Source: Pelagibacterales bacterium SAG-MED50
GTDB lineage: Bacteria; Pseudomonadota; Alphaproteobacteria; Pelagibacterales; Pelagibacteraceae
Direction of reading: 5' to 3'
Assembly (NCBI GenBank): GCA_014653385.1
Contig: JACWER010000012.1
Location: 1 to 47,562 of the forward strand
DNA length: 47,562 bases
This document shows positions 14,765 to 24,283 of this stretch, in pieces. The position numbers and the translations under genes were made by a program. The notes below the pieces were generated by a model. It ran no database searches and was not told the origin of the DNA. It saw only the letters and a list, made by a program, of their open reading frames with translations. The first letter of the stretch is position 1, and each line of letters begins with the position of its first letter.

Positions 14765-15386
14765 TGCTTACTTTTTGAATTAAAGACGCTGTATTATTTG
14801 TTGGTTTGTTAACATCTTTAGATACTTCGTGAAATATCAAATCAGGTTTATTACATTCATTCAAAAAAGCAGAACCTTGTAATTCTAGATTTAAATATCG
14901 ATTAATATCTGTTTGGTTAATAATAACAGGTTGTCGGTGGTGAATTTCACTAATGTTATCTTTGGCTTCCTCTGTAATTAAACAAAACTGATCTCCTTCA
15001 AAAATACCGGCAAAGAATATTGGGTTAGTATCTTTTCTGGTAAAATAATGGGGGGTTTTTTCTTTTTCTTCTCTCTTCCATTCATAAAAACCATCGGCTA
15101 CTGCAACACATCGATTGTTCTTGATTAATTTTTTAAATGAAACTTTCTCATCAATGGTCTCTAATCTTGCATTAATTAATGCTTTAAAATCTTTATCTTT
15201 AGCCCAACCTGGAATTAAACCCCATTTAAGAGCCTCTAATGTATTTCCATTTTTATATTTTTTAATAACTGGGAGCTTTTGATAAGGGTGAGCATTATAA
15301 TTTTCAGTATCTTCAACTTGAATTGCAGATTTAACTAACTTACTGGTTTTAGTAACCGGATTTTTTACAACATATCTTCCACACAT
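14757..15386 (-). CDS. SRAP domain protein (YedK/HMCES type)
   Basis: 209 residues. The mature N-terminal nucleophile C2 is in MCGRY; N72 (INARLET), E102 (DGFYEW) and H149 (IHHRQPVI) complete the active site. SRAP proteins form a thiazolidine crosslink with abasic sites in single-stranded DNA to protect them. The length is normal. It is first in a coupled run of three genes (SRAP, GFA, FAD oxidoreductase). The usual H-x-R-M-P has Q for M here, a minor change. Confidence 0.96.
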   Translation of the reverse strand: MCGRYVVKNPVTKTSKLVKSAIQVEDTENYNAHPYQKLPVIKKYKNGNTLEALKWGLIPGWAKDKDFKALINARLETIDEKVSFKKLIKNNRCVAVADGFYEWKREEKEKTPHYFTRKDTNPIFFAGIFEGDQFCLITEEAKDNISEIHHRQPVIINQTDINRYLNLELQGSAFLNECNKPDLIFHEVSKDVNKPTNNTASLIQKVSNE

Positions 15387-15431
15387 TAATTAATGTTAAC
15401 AAATATAGTGCCTTAAGTCGATATAGCGGTT

Positions 15432-16613
15432 TTATGCATATTGGCCTGCAACATAACCAGAAGACCAAGCCCATTGAAAATTATATCCACCCAAGTGCCC
15501 AGTTACATCAACAACTTCGCCAATAAAAAATAAATTCTTATGCTTATTAGACATCATTGTTTTTGAAGATAGTTCTTTAGTATTAACTCCTCCCAAAGTA
15601 ACCTCTGCAGTTCTGTATCCTTCAGAACCTATTGGATTGATTAACCAATTATTAATATTCTCACTTAGCTGTTTTAATATTTTGTTAGATAATTCAGAAA
15701 TATTCCCACTTACTTTATTTTTACTACAGATAATTTGAGCTAATCTTTTTGGTAAAATTTCACCTACAATATTTAAAATATCAAATTTTGGATTTAATTT
15801 TCTTTTTTCTTCTAATAGCTGATAGACATTTAATTTTGGTGAGAGATTAACTTTAATATTATCCCCTTGTTTCCAATAAGATGAGATTTGCAATATTGAA
15901 GGACCACTTAAACCTCTATGAGTAAATAACATTCCTTCTTGAAATAAAGTTTTATTAAAAGAGACAATAGCCTCGACTGATAAACCTGTTAATTCTTTAC
16001 ACATTTCCAATATCTTTTCGTTAAACGTCAGCGGAACTAATGCAGGTATGGTTTCAATGATATCGTGATCAAATTTTTTAGCTATTTCATAACCAAATGA
16101 AGTCGCACCAATTTTTGGAACTGATAATCCACCTGTTGCAACAATTAAAGACTGTGATGAATATTTGTCAGTTTCAGTTGATACATTGTATTGATTATTT
16201 TCTTTATCAATTTCTTTTATAACAAATTCTTTTAAGATAGTGACATTTGCTAATTCGCATTCTTTAAGCAACATCTCAACAATTTGTTGAGCGCTATGAT
16301 CACAGAATAATTGTCCTAATTTTTTTTCGTGAAATTTAATGTCGTACTTATTGACTAGATTAATAAAATCATTTTGAGTATATTGGCTTAGAGCAGATCT
16401 TACAAACTTTGGGTTTTGAGAAAGAAATTTGCTTGGGTTAGTATTGATATTAGTAAAATTACATCTGCCCCCACCAGAAATTCTAATTTTTTCACCGATT
16501 TTTTTATAATGATCAACGAGCAAAACTTTACGACCACGTTTTCCAGCTTCAATAGCACTCATCATGCCGGCTGCACCCGCTCCTATTATAATTACATCGT
16601 ATTCAATACTCAT
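15432..16613 (-). CDS. BaiN/HI0933 family FAD-dependent oxidoreductase
   Basis: 393 residues. It starts with YDVIIIGAGAAGMMSAIEAG, has the family motif RISGGGRCNFTN, and ends with the second FAD motif HLGGYNFQWAWSSGYVAGQ. Family members are flavoproteins; characterised relatives reduce steroid enoates or other small substrates, but the role in marine bacteria is unknown. It is a single-copy housekeeping-type gene in many Proteobacteria. It lies 45 bases upstream of the SRAP gene and 15 bases after SulP in the same direction. Confidence 0.92.
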   Translation of the reverse strand: MSIEYDVIIIGAGAAGMMSAIEAGKRGRKVLLVDHYKKIGEKIRISGGGRCNFTNINTNPSKFLSQNPKFVRSALSQYTQNDFINLVNKYDIKFHEKKLGQLFCDHSAQQIVEMLLKECELANVTILKEFVIKEIDKENNQYNVSTETDKYSSQSLIVATGGLSVPKIGATSFGYEIAKKFDHDIIETIPALVPLTFNEKILEMCKELTGLSVEAIVSFNKTLFQEGMLFTHRGLSGPSILQISSYWKQGDNIKVNLSPKLNVYQLLEEKRKLNPKFDILNIVGEILPKRLAQIICSKNKVSGNISELSNKILKQLSENINNWLINPIGSEGYRTAEVTLGGVNTKELSSKTMMSNKHKNLFFIGEVVDVTGHLGGYNFQWAWSSGYVAGQYA

Positions 16614-16628
16614 AACTAGTAACTAGGT

Positions 16629-18266
16629 CTATTTACCAAATATCTTTAATTTAACCCCATAATCAACTGCTAAACTGTAATCAGGATCATCATCACTATC
16701 AACTACCAACTGGCCTGTTTTACTTAAAAGTTTATGACAATCTTTAGTTAAATGTCTTAACTTAATTTTTTTTCCAAAATTGTTGTATTTATGAGCAACA
16801 TCCTCGATAGCCTTTAATGCAGACTGATCAATTACTCTAGACTTTGCAAAATCAATAATAACTAAATTTGGATCTTGTTCTGGATTAAATAATTCAAGAA
16901 AACTATTAGCTGAACTAAAAAATAAAGGTCCTTCAATTTCATAAACCTTTGCACCCTTGTCTGTTTTAGAAGGTCTCTCTGTTGCTCTAATTCTTGAAGC
17001 TGTTTTCCATGCATAAACTAATGCTGAAACAATAACCCCAACAATTACAGCAACTGCCAAATCTTCTAATACCGTAACAACAGTTACAAGAACTGTAACC
17101 AATGCATCGCTTTTTGGAACCATCATTAAAAATTTTATAGAATTCCAAGCGAAAGTTCCTATCACCACCATAAACATAACACCAACTAGTGCTGCTATGG
17201 GGATCATTTCAATATAAGAAGAGGTATAAAGGATAAAAACTAATAAAAATATTGCTGCTGCAATTCCTGCTATTCTTGTTCGCCCTCCAGATCTAACATT
17301 TATCATTGATTGACCAATCATTGCACAACCACCCATACCTCCAAAAAAACCTGTTACAGAATTAGCAAATCCTTGTGCTAAACATTCTTGGCTAGCTCCA
17401 CCTCTTTTGTTTGTTATTTCGCCCACTAAGTTTAGAGTTAATAAACTTTCAATTAAACCAATTGCTGCCAAAATAAATGCATAAGGAAAAATAATTTTTA
17501 AAGTTTCTAAATTAAAGGGAACATTTGGAATTGAGAAGCTTGGTAAACCACCTTTGACGCTTGCTAAATCACCAACACTTGGAATATCTATTTTTAGTGC
17601 TAGTACTATCAAAGTTGTAAATAATATAGCAACTAGTGTTGAAGGAATTGCTTTAGTAAGCTTTGGTAAAAACCATATTACAGACATTGTAAATAAAACA
17701 AAAATAATTGAATAAAGCAAAGTATCACCTGAAATCCATACAGACTGACCAAGTTCATTTATAGTTTTAAACTGACTCAACTGTGAAATACCAATAACAA
17801 TAGCCAGTCCATTTACAAATCCCAACATAACAGGTTCAGGTACCATACGTATAAATTTTCCTAATTTCGAAACTCCAGCAATTAATTGTAGAACACCCAT
17901 TAAAACTACAGTAGCAAACAAATACTCTGCTCCATGCTCAACAACTAATGAAACCATAACAACAGCTAGTGCACCTGTTGCTCCTGATATCATTCCAGGT
18001 CTTCCACCAAATATAGCTGTAATTAAACCAACAATAAAAGCTGCGTATAAACCAGATAATGGTGCAACACCTGCAACAAATGCAAACGCAATAGCTTCAG
18101 GAACCAAAGCTAAAGCAACAGTCAATCCAGATAAAATTTCTACTTTAAATAGAGAAAAAGATGCACCATCTTTTGGAATATATTTTTGAGAATTAAAACT
18201 AAAGGATTTTGCGATGTTTAAAATTGCTTGAGATGCCACTTCTGAATGAGGTTTTATTTTTTTCAT
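16629..18266 (-). CDS. SulP family anion transporter with STAS domain
   Basis: 545 residues: about 12-14 membrane helices (residues 45-440) with the SulP signature region ALALVPEAIAFAFVAGVAPL and GLYAAFIVGLITAIFGGRPG, then a C-terminal STAS domain (about 455-545; LVIIDFAKSRVIDQSAL). SulP proteins move sulfate, bicarbonate, chloride or dicarboxylates across the inner membrane. Sulfate export or exchange would suit a cell that oxidises sulfite through AprBA, and bicarbonate uptake would suit PEP carboxylase; neither can be decided from sequence. It is followed closely by the BaiN-type flavoprotein. Confidence 0.93.
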   Translation of the reverse strand: MKKIKPHSEVASQAILNIAKSFSFNSQKYIPKDGASFSLFKVEILSGLTVALALVPEAIAFAFVAGVAPLSGLYAAFIVGLITAIFGGRPGMISGATGALAVVMVSLVVEHGAEYLFATVVLMGVLQLIAGVSKLGKFIRMVPEPVMLGFVNGLAIVIGISQLSQFKTINELGQSVWISGDTLLYSIIFVLFTMSVIWFLPKLTKAIPSTLVAILFTTLIVLALKIDIPSVGDLASVKGGLPSFSIPNVPFNLETLKIIFPYAFILAAIGLIESLLTLNLVGEITNKRGGASQECLAQGFANSVTGFFGGMGGCAMIGQSMINVRSGGRTRIAGIAAAIFLLVFILYTSSYIEMIPIAALVGVMFMVVIGTFAWNSIKFLMMVPKSDALVTVLVTVVTVLEDLAVAVIVGVIVSALVYAWKTASRIRATERPSKTDKGAKVYEIEGPLFFSSANSFLELFNPEQDPNLVIIDFAKSRVIDQSALKAIEDVAHKYNNFGKKIKLRHLTKDCHKLLSKTGQLVVDSDDDPDYSLAVDYGVKLKIFGK

Positions 18267-18298
18267 TAAATAAACGATTTTAACAAGATAAATATTAA

Positions 18299-18844
18299 TT
18301 AAATTGATTGTCTTTTAATTAACTCTTCTATTTGTTCAATCATTACTTTGGAAGATTTCATGGCAGGATAAATTTCTTGAGCTTTTTGATAGCTTCTCTT
18401 AGCTTTATCATAATTCTTTAACTGTATATTGACCATTCCTTGACCTGCTAAAGCTCCAAAATGTCTTTTTTCTAACTCAAGCACTTTATCAATATCATCT
18501 TGAGATTTTTGAAATTCTCCAACCATATAAAAAACAGTCGCTCTTTTATTCCATGCTTCAGCCCAAGTGGGATCTAATTCAATCGCTTCAGTAAAAACAT
18601 TAATTGCTCTATCTAATTGTCGGTCTTGAATTAATCTTGAGCCCTCATTTAAAATTGATGTCAATTTTTGATCAGTAGGGTGAGTACTCCATAATATCCA
18701 AATTTTTTGCGCAGTACCAGATGATGAAGATGGAATATTCTTTTTTAGTTCTGAGAATAATTTATCTAGCTCAACATTTCTATCATTTGCATGTAAAGTT
18801 GCTGTTGTAAAAAATAAAATAATAATTGTTAGAATCTTCTTCAT
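18299..18844 (-). CDS. Periplasmic TPR repeat protein
   Basis: 181 residues with a signal peptide (MKKILTIIILFFTTATLHA). At least three tetratricopeptide repeats follow from about residue 66, including RAINVFTEAIELDPTWAEAW, then VGEFQKSQDDIDKVLEL and YDKAKRSYQKAQEIYP. Such proteins act as periplasmic scaffolds; no partner is indicated. It is 32 bases upstream of SulP and 34 bases downstream of tesA on the same strand. Confidence 0.85.
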   Translation of the reverse strand: MKKILTIIILFFTTATLHANDRNVELDKLFSELKKNIPSSSSGTAQKIWILWSTHPTDQKLTSILNEGSRLIQDRQLDRAINVFTEAIELDPTWAEAWNKRATVFYMVGEFQKSQDDIDKVLELEKRHFGALAGQGMVNIQLKNYDKAKRSYQKAQEIYPAMKSSKVMIEQIEELIKRQSI

Positions 18845-18878
18845 TAAAAAACGATAACAAAAAAATAATATTAAGTCT

Positions 18879-19487
18879 TTACAGATTTTCTAAGATGGCT
18901 TTTTTTAGAGTATTTGCAATGATAATTGTACCTTGGTCATTTGGATGCATGCCATCACTTAAATTAAATTTAGGTTTTTGCGCTACACCTTCAAGTAGAA
19001 ATGGAATTAATTGTAACTTATATTTTTTTGAAAGGTCATAGAAAATTTTATCAAAAGATTGCTTATAACCAGAGCCATAAGAGGTTGGCGCAATCATTCC
19101 TGCTATAATCACTTTGATATTTTTTCTTTTTGCAATTTTAACTATTTCTTCTAGATTATTTATAGTCTCTTTTGGGTTAATGCCTCTAAGCATATCGTTA
19201 GCTCCAAGACATAAAATCATTAAATCAATATTAGATTCGGATAAAGTCCATTCAGCTATATTCAGTCCACCTGAAGAAGTGCTTCCTGAAACGCTACCAT
19301 TAACAATTTCTATATTATAACCCTCAATCTCTAAACTATTTTCTAAAACTACTGATAAATGTTGCTCGTTAGGCAATCCATAACCCGCCATAAGACTATC
19401 TCCAAATAATATTACTTTTTCTATTGCACTCACCTTTATGGTGACTAGACAGAGTATAATTATTTTAATAATAAAACTTTTATTCAT
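18879..19487 (-). CDS. tesA: TesA-type GDSL lysophospholipase/arylesterase
   Basis: Starting at ATG 19487 gives 202 residues with a signal peptide ([20 protein letters not shown]), which decides this start over an upstream in-frame one at 19667 that would bury the signal and run into ybbA. SGNH blocks are all present: VILFGDSLMAGYG (S31), the glycine block around SVSGSTSSGG, CLGANDMLRG, and DGMHPNDQG with the catalytic D and H. It is a periplasmic esterase/thioesterase. It is divergent from ybbA-ybbP, the same arrangement as E. coli tesA-ybbAP, and the two ATGs share a CATG. Confidence 0.93.
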   Translation of the reverse strand: MNKSFIIKIIILCLVTIKVSAIEKVILFGDSLMAGYGLPNEQHLSVVLENSLEIEGYNIEIVNGSVSGSTSSGGLNIAEWTLSESNIDLMILCLGANDMLRGINPKETINNLEEIVKIAKRKNIKVIIAGMIAPTSYGSGYKQSFDKIFYDLSKKYKLQLIPFLLEGVAQKPKFNLSDGMHPNDQGTIIIANTLKKAILENL

Positions 19488-20151
19488 GAGCATTCTTCTT
19501 AAATTAAATAAAGTAAATCTTAAATACCAAACTGGTAAAGACAATATTAGAGTTTTAAAAGATATTAACTTAACAACCAAGAAAAAAGAGACGATTTCTA
19601 TTGTAGGAGAAAGTGGCTCAGGAAAAACTAGTCTTATAATGTTAATTGGAGGTTTGGAAAAAGCCACCTCTGGAAAAATTTTTTTTCAAAGTCATGAAAT
19701 TACAAAATTGAGTGAAGATGAAGTCTCGGAAATAAGAAGAAAAAGTATTGGGATTATATTTCAGTCATTTTATTTAATCCCTAATTATAGTGCAGTTGAA
19801 AATATAGCATTAACACTTGAACTGAATAAATTCAAAAACCCTGAAAAAGAAGCAAAACAATTGTTAGATAGGTTTGGATTAAGTCATCGATTTAATAATT
19901 TACCGAGTCAACTATCAGGGGGAGAGCAACAAAGGGTTGCTATAGCTCGTGCCATTGCAATGAAACCAGAATTAATCTTAGCTGACGAACCAACTGGAAA
20001 TCTAGATACTGAAAATTCGGTAATGATTTCTGATATATTATTTAAATATGTGAAAGAAGAAGGTTCGTCACTAATTATGGTAACTCATGATCCAAAATTA
20101 GCTAATAAAGCAAAACGAAAAATTAAAATTAAAGATGGAAAAATTAAATAG
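19486..20151 (+). CDS. ybbA: ABC transporter ATPase YbbA (LolD/MacB type)
   Basis: The start at 19486 gives 221 residues, the family length; an in-frame upstream ATG at 19438 would overlap the tesA signal peptide and adds no family sequence. Walker [10 protein letters not shown] (41-49), Q loop [10 protein letters not shown], signature LSGGEQQR (143-150), Walker B LILADEP (163-169) and H-loop MVTHDP are present. It powers the FtsX-type permease YbbP, with which it overlaps by 17 bases. In E. coli the pair lies next to tesA; the substrate is not firmly known, and lipid or lipoprotein handling in the envelope is likely. Confidence 0.93.
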   Translation: MSILLKLNKVNLKYQTGKDNIRVLKDINLTTKKKETISIVGESGSGKTSLIMLIGGLEKATSGKIFFQSHEITKLSEDEVSEIRRKSIGIIFQSFYLIPNYSAVENIALTLELNKFKNPEKEAKQLLDRFGLSHRFNNLPSQLSGGEQQRVAIARAIAMKPELILADEPTGNLDTENSVMISDILFKYVKEEGSSLIMVTHDPKLANKAKRKIKIKDGKIK

Positions 20152-22672
20152 CCCATCAGAACTTAGTTTAATTTTTAAATATGCTTTAAAAGATTTAAGC
20201 AGAAATTACAAAAAACTATCTAGTATCATAGTAACTCTTTTTATTAGTCTTTTTATCTTAAGCGCTATTTTCACAATTGAAGATAGTTTGAAAAAAGAGC
20301 TAAACGATAATGCTAAGGCCCTGTTGGGAGGTGATCTTGAGATTGATTATAATCGTAACAAAGGAAACATTGAGCTAGTCAATCAAGTAAAAGAATTTAC
20401 AACTATATCTCAGATGATTGAGTTTAGTACAATGGTCTCAACCGTTGATAGAAAAAAAAATAAATCTCTTTTTACCAGAATTAAAACTGTAGACACTAAA
20501 TATCCATTATATGGTTCTGTTGATTACGAGCCAGCAGGTGCATTTGATAGAATGCATAACGAACCCAATACTTTGTTAATAAATGAAAGTTTATCAAAAA
20601 ATTTAAACTTAAAGATTAATGAAAAAATTAAAGTTCAAAATCAATTATTCACAATTATTGGAATTGTAAAATCTGTCCCTGATGTCAGTGGGTTTGTTGC
20701 TTTTGGTGATTGGGCACTCGCAGGAGATCAAACATTGGAAATATTAAAACTAAATGGAATTGGTAGCTTTTTAAATTACGAATACAAAGTAAAATTTAAC
20801 AAAACAGATGATGATAATAAAATAGAAAAAAAAATTGAAAATATATTTAAAGGTGATCAAAAAGTTAAACTTAGGTATCCTGAAAATTCAGCGAGTGGAT
20901 TAAAGAGAATTATCAATAATTTCTCGCAGTTTTTATCATTAGTTTCAATTAGTGCGATGCTGATTGCAGGAATTGGAATAGCAAATACTCTTCTATCTTT
21001 TATCAATCAAAACAATATGTCTATTGCAGTTAGAAAGGCTGTTGGATTTTATTCAGGACACATCAAAACACTATATTATCTTCAATTACTAATCTTGCTT
21101 TTAGTAATTGCATCTTTTGCTTATGGTTCAAGTTTTTTAGTTGTTCCAGTTGTAAATCAATATTTATCAGATGGATTAGGTCTTAATGTTTCTCCAGTAT
21201 TTTCAATTATAAACTTTGTAAAAATATTTTCAGTTGGATTGTTAGTGTTAGTAATATTTTCAATTCCAACCATTAGTTCAATTGACCAAGTAAAAGCTTC
21301 TAATTTATTTAGAAATGTATTTCAAAATTTGGAATTTTATTATTCAAAAAAATCTGTGGCTTTAAGTTTGATCTTATTGTCTATCTTAATCTTAATATTT
21401 AGTATTGGATCTGAAAGACCTATTTATAGTCTTGGATATTTTATAGCTTTTTTTGTTTGTTTAATTGTATTTTTTTTACTTTCAAAATTAATTATTTATT
21501 TCTTAAAAAAATTTAAATCTACATCCAATATATCTTTAAAAGTATCCATTAAGAACATCACTCAAACTAAGAGTATTACTCCAATTACAATTATGTCTTT
21601 AGGTTTAGGGGTGACATTACTATTAACTCTTGCTCTGGTAGGAACTAATTTTCAAAGAGAAATAGCAAAATCTATACCTGATATTGCACCTGATTATTTT
21701 TTTGTTGGTATTCAAAAAGGAGAAAAAGAAATATTTGAAAAAAATATATTGAATATGGATTCAAATGCAAAAATTGAAGTGGTGCCAATGGTATCATCTG
21801 GAATAATTAAAATTAATGGGGTTAATCCAAATAGCTATATTCAATCTGATAATGATAGTTATTGGGTAATTGGTAGTGATAGAAGGTCTTCATGGGTAGA
21901 TGAAGTTCCAAAAGACAATCCATTAACCGAAGGTAAATGGTGGGATCTTACTAAACCTGACCAACTTCAAATTTCCTTAGATGCTGAAGTTGCAAAAAAT
22001 TTAAATATTAACTTAGGTGATGTGTTCACACTTAATATTTATGGTAGAGAAATTGATGGTAAGATAGTTAATTTTAGAGCTGTTGATTACCGTGATCTTA
22101 GTATTAATTTTGCTATGTTATTTAATCCTCAATTTGCAAATAATATTCCTCACGAATATTTAGCAACTGCTAAATTTGAAGCTATTGAAAAATTTGATGA
22201 AACTTCAATGCTAGATGTATTGCCGAGTTTATCAATGATTAAGATCGCAGATTATTTAAATAAAGTAACTGATGTATTGAATAAAGTATTTATTGCAGTA
22301 ACCCTTATTTCAGCAGTCACTATTATTATTGGATTAATTGTAATTTCAAGCGCTATAATTGTTCAGGGTAAAGTAAAAGAATATCAAAATTTAGTATTTA
22401 AAATTTTAGGGTTTTCCAAAAAAGAAGTTATTTTATCTTCCTTAATCGAATTTATAATAATCTTTAATTCTGTAATATTGATAGCAACCTTTTTTGCTGT
22501 AACTGCATCTAAATTTATTATGGAAAATATTTTTGAATTAGTCTGGGCATTTGATTATAAAGTCTTATTTAACATAGGATTGAGTATTGGGTTGGTTACT
22601 TTAGCTTTGATAATGATTACAAATTTAAAATACCTAAGTCCCAAGGTTTATCCTCTTATAAGAAACCAGTAA
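20135..22672 (+). CDS. ybbP: FtsX-family permease YbbP
   Basis: 845 residues with the YbbP/LolC-like double arrangement. There is an N-terminal helix (about 28-48), a large periplasmic MacB-type domain to ~260, and a three-helix FtsX domain (~265-385, AMLIAGIGIANTLLSFINQN). A second set of helices (~405-460), a second periplasmic domain (~520-700) and a terminal FtsX domain (~715-840) follow. Partner of YbbA in a type VII ABC (mechanotransmission) complex in the inner membrane. It overlaps ybbA by 17 bases. Convergent with the SOUL gene after a 19-base gap. Confidence 0.93.
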   Translation: MEKLNSPSELSLIFKYALKDLSRNYKKLSSIIVTLFISLFILSAIFTIEDSLKKELNDNAKALLGGDLEIDYNRNKGNIELVNQVKEFTTISQMIEFSTMVSTVDRKKNKSLFTRIKTVDTKYPLYGSVDYEPAGAFDRMHNEPNTLLINESLSKNLNLKINEKIKVQNQLFTIIGIVKSVPDVSGFVAFGDWALAGDQTLEILKLNGIGSFLNYEYKVKFNKTDDDNKIEKKIENIFKGDQKVKLRYPENSASGLKRIINNFSQFLSLVSISAMLIAGIGIANTLLSFINQNNMSIAVRKAVGFYSGHIKTLYYLQLLILLLVIASFAYGSSFLVVPVVNQYLSDGLGLNVSPVFSIINFVKIFSVGLLVLVIFSIPTISSIDQVKASNLFRNVFQNLEFYYSKKSVALSLILLSILILIFSIGSERPIYSLGYFIAFFVCLIVFFLLSKLIIYFLKKFKSTSNISLKVSIKNITQTKSITPITIMSLGLGVTLLLTLALVGTNFQREIAKSIPDIAPDYFFVGIQKGEKEIFEKNILNMDSNAKIEVVPMVSSGIIKINGVNPNSYIQSDNDSYWVIGSDRRSSWVDEVPKDNPLTEGKWWDLTKPDQLQISLDAEVAKNLNINLGDVFTLNIYGREIDGKIVNFRAVDYRDLSINFAMLFNPQFANNIPHEYLATAKFEAIEKFDETSMLDVLPSLSMIKIADYLNKVTDVLNKVFIAVTLISAVTIIIGLIVISSAIIVQGKVKEYQNLVFKILGFSKKEVILSSLIEFIIIFNSVILIATFFAVTASKFIMENIFELVWAFDYKVLFNIGLSIGLVTLALIMITNLKYLSPKVYPLIRNQ

Positions 22673-22691
22673 TTAAGATTTAATAATTTTA

Positions 22692-23258
22692 CTAATTAAT
22701 CTGCACTTTAAACATTACCTCGTTTCGTCGATTCATAGGAAGGGTGAAAGGACTATCATAAGTTGCCCTTATTGGTGGGCTTATTATTGTAACATTATTT
22801 TCTTTTAACTTTTTTAATAAAATATCTTTATGTTTAATAAAATTTTTATCATTTGCTCTTCCAGAATATATGATGACAGCGTAATACCCACCCTCTATAT
22901 TTACAATTCTGACGTTTTCTTTAGTTGGTTTTGGAACATTTTTTAAGGTAAATTTTGAAGGCAAATAAAATTGCATACTCATATTTCCATTTTTTTTAAA
23001 TTGGGTAACAGGAGTGGTCATTTTAATCTTTTCATCATCTTCATTTTTTCCTGATATATAATTAAATAATTTTCTAAAATTATTATCAGAACCAGAGTCT
23101 ATAGTCTCAACAGCCAAACGGTCAGAATATTTTCTAATTTCATATATTTGTTTTTTTTGAATAACTTCATAATTAGGTTCGTCATAAGCCATTGATTGAG
23201 AATAAGATAAAAGGAATAAAATACCAATCAAAAGAAAATTAATTTTAAGAAATTTCAT
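22692..23258 (-). CDS. SOUL family heme-binding protein, exported
   Basis: 188 residues with a signal peptide (FLLIGILFLLSYSQSMA). EPNYEVIQKKQIYEIRKYSD is the characteristic SOUL/HBP opening, and MTTPVTQF and SPFTLPMNRRNEVMFKV are the conserved motifs of the domain. SOUL proteins bind heme or related tetrapyrroles with modest affinity; the bacterial role is unknown. It lies 4 bases downstream of the TauE/SafE gene, so they are cotranscribed, and is convergent with ybbP. Confidence 0.92.
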   Translation of the reverse strand: MKFLKINFLLIGILFLLSYSQSMAYDEPNYEVIQKKQIYEIRKYSDRLAVETIDSGSDNNFRKLFNYISGKNEDDEKIKMTTPVTQFKKNGNMSMQFYLPSKFTLKNVPKPTKENVRIVNIEGGYYAVIIYSGRANDKNFIKHKDILLKKLKENNVTIISPPIRATYDSPFTLPMNRRNEVMFKVQIN

Positions 23259-23262
23259 TAAT

Positions 23263-24018
23263 TTATATAAATTTACTTAGATAATCATAGATTAATTTAG
23301 AACTAGAAAATAAAATAAGTATATAAATTATATTATAAAATAATTTTTCATCAATTATTTTTAGTATCCTATAACCAATATATATTCCTATAATAGCTAA
23401 AGGTACGAGTATCATTGATTGCTTAAAAGTTTGAAAGTTCATCATTGATAAATGAATATAAAACGGAAGTTTAATTAAATTAACAAAAGTAAAAAAAATA
23501 ACTCTTGTACCAACATAAATCTCTTTTTTTAATCTTAATGGTAATAAATAAATACTTGTTGGAGTACCTCCTGCATGTACACAAAAACTTGTAAACCCTG
23601 CAATAGTAGAACATATTCCACCTTTAAAAAAATTTTTTTTAGATTTTTCTTCTTTATTTTTTTTAAATAAAAAATAATGAACTGTAAAAATAAATCCCAT
23701 TACACCAACAATAAATTTTAGTATGTCTTCTGAAAAATATGAAAATGTTAATGATCCAATAAAAATTCCAATTCCAGCAAATGGAACTATCAATTTAAGA
23801 GTACTTAAATCAAATTCTTTTCTAAATCTATATACTGCAACCATGTCTGAGAATATTAGAATCGGTAAGATAATTGCTAATGCTTGACTTAATGGCATTA
23901 CTAAAGTCATTAATGGAACTGAAATTAATGATATAGATCCACCTAGCCCAGACTTAGCAATGCCATATAGTACAATTGCTGGAACAACTGTAAAAAAAAA
24001 TAATAAATTTATCTCCAT
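23263..24018 (-). CDS. TauE/SafE family membrane exporter
   Basis: 251 residues and about eight hydrophobic helices. The two repeated TauE halves are seen: GIAKSGLGGSISLISVPLM near residue 20, and ICSTIAGFTSFCVHAGGTP near residue 140 (the G-F-x-S-x-x-x-x-x-G-G-x-x motif). The family exports sulfite, sulfoacetate or related organic anions. Sulfite export fits the apr/cysQ sulfur genes elsewhere in the window, but the family is broad. It overlaps the small GNAT-like gene by 10 bases and is followed closely by the SOUL gene. Confidence 0.87.
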   Translation of the reverse strand: MEINLLFFFTVVPAIVLYGIAKSGLGGSISLISVPLMTLVMPLSQALAIILPILIFSDMVAVYRFRKEFDLSTLKLIVPFAGIGIFIGSLTFSYFSEDILKFIVGVMGFIFTVHYFLFKKNKEEKSKKNFFKGGICSTIAGFTSFCVHAGGTPTSIYLLPLRLKKEIYVGTRVIFFTFVNLIKLPFYIHLSMMNFQTFKQSMILVPLAIIGIYIGYRILKIIDEKLFYNIIYILILFSSSKLIYDYLSKFI

Positions 24019-24278
24019 TTATTTAATGAATTTAATAATTTTGAACCCAATGGACTTATCGGTTCTTGTAGTATTATATCTTTAACTGTTTTTTCTTTTA
24101 CAAGTTTAAGTAATTTTTTTGCTAAGCCTTGTTTTCTAAAAATAGGATTAACAAATATATATTCTACCTCTGCTTTTGCATTAAAACGAACAAATCCAAG
24201 TGTTGTATTTTCATTTTTGAATGTAAAAACATCATCAGATTCAACAAGTTTGTACTTAGAAATATCAATATTGGTCAT
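24009..24278 (-). CDS. Small GNAT-like acetyltransferase domain protein
   Basis: 89 residues, shorter than a normal GNAT (about 140-160). The visible core is EYIFVNPIFRKQGLAKKLLK, matching strand 4 plus the acetyl-CoA pyrophosphate loop (R-x-x-G-x-A/G), preceded by TLGFVRFNAKAEV. This is the layout of the minimal YjdJ/NATD1 type. The acceptor is unknown. It overlaps the TauE/SafE gene by 10 bases and lies 6 bases after a 54-residue membrane ORF, so this is part of a coupled run. Confidence 0.7.
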   Translation of the reverse strand: MTNIDISKYKLVESDDVFTFKNENTTLGFVRFNAKAEVEYIFVNPIFRKQGLAKKLLKLVKEKTVKDIILQEPISPLGSKLLNSLNKWR

Positions 24279-24283
24279 ATCTA

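Noticed and set aside
19438..19485. Upstream ATG extending YbbA by 16 residues
   Set aside because: The extra part lies over the tesA signal-peptide codons on the other strand, adds no LolD-family sequence, and [14 protein letters not shown] is the normal family start.
19488..19667. N-terminal extension of TesA by 60 residues
   Set aside because: It is antisense to the YbbA Walker A region and would place the signal peptide internally.
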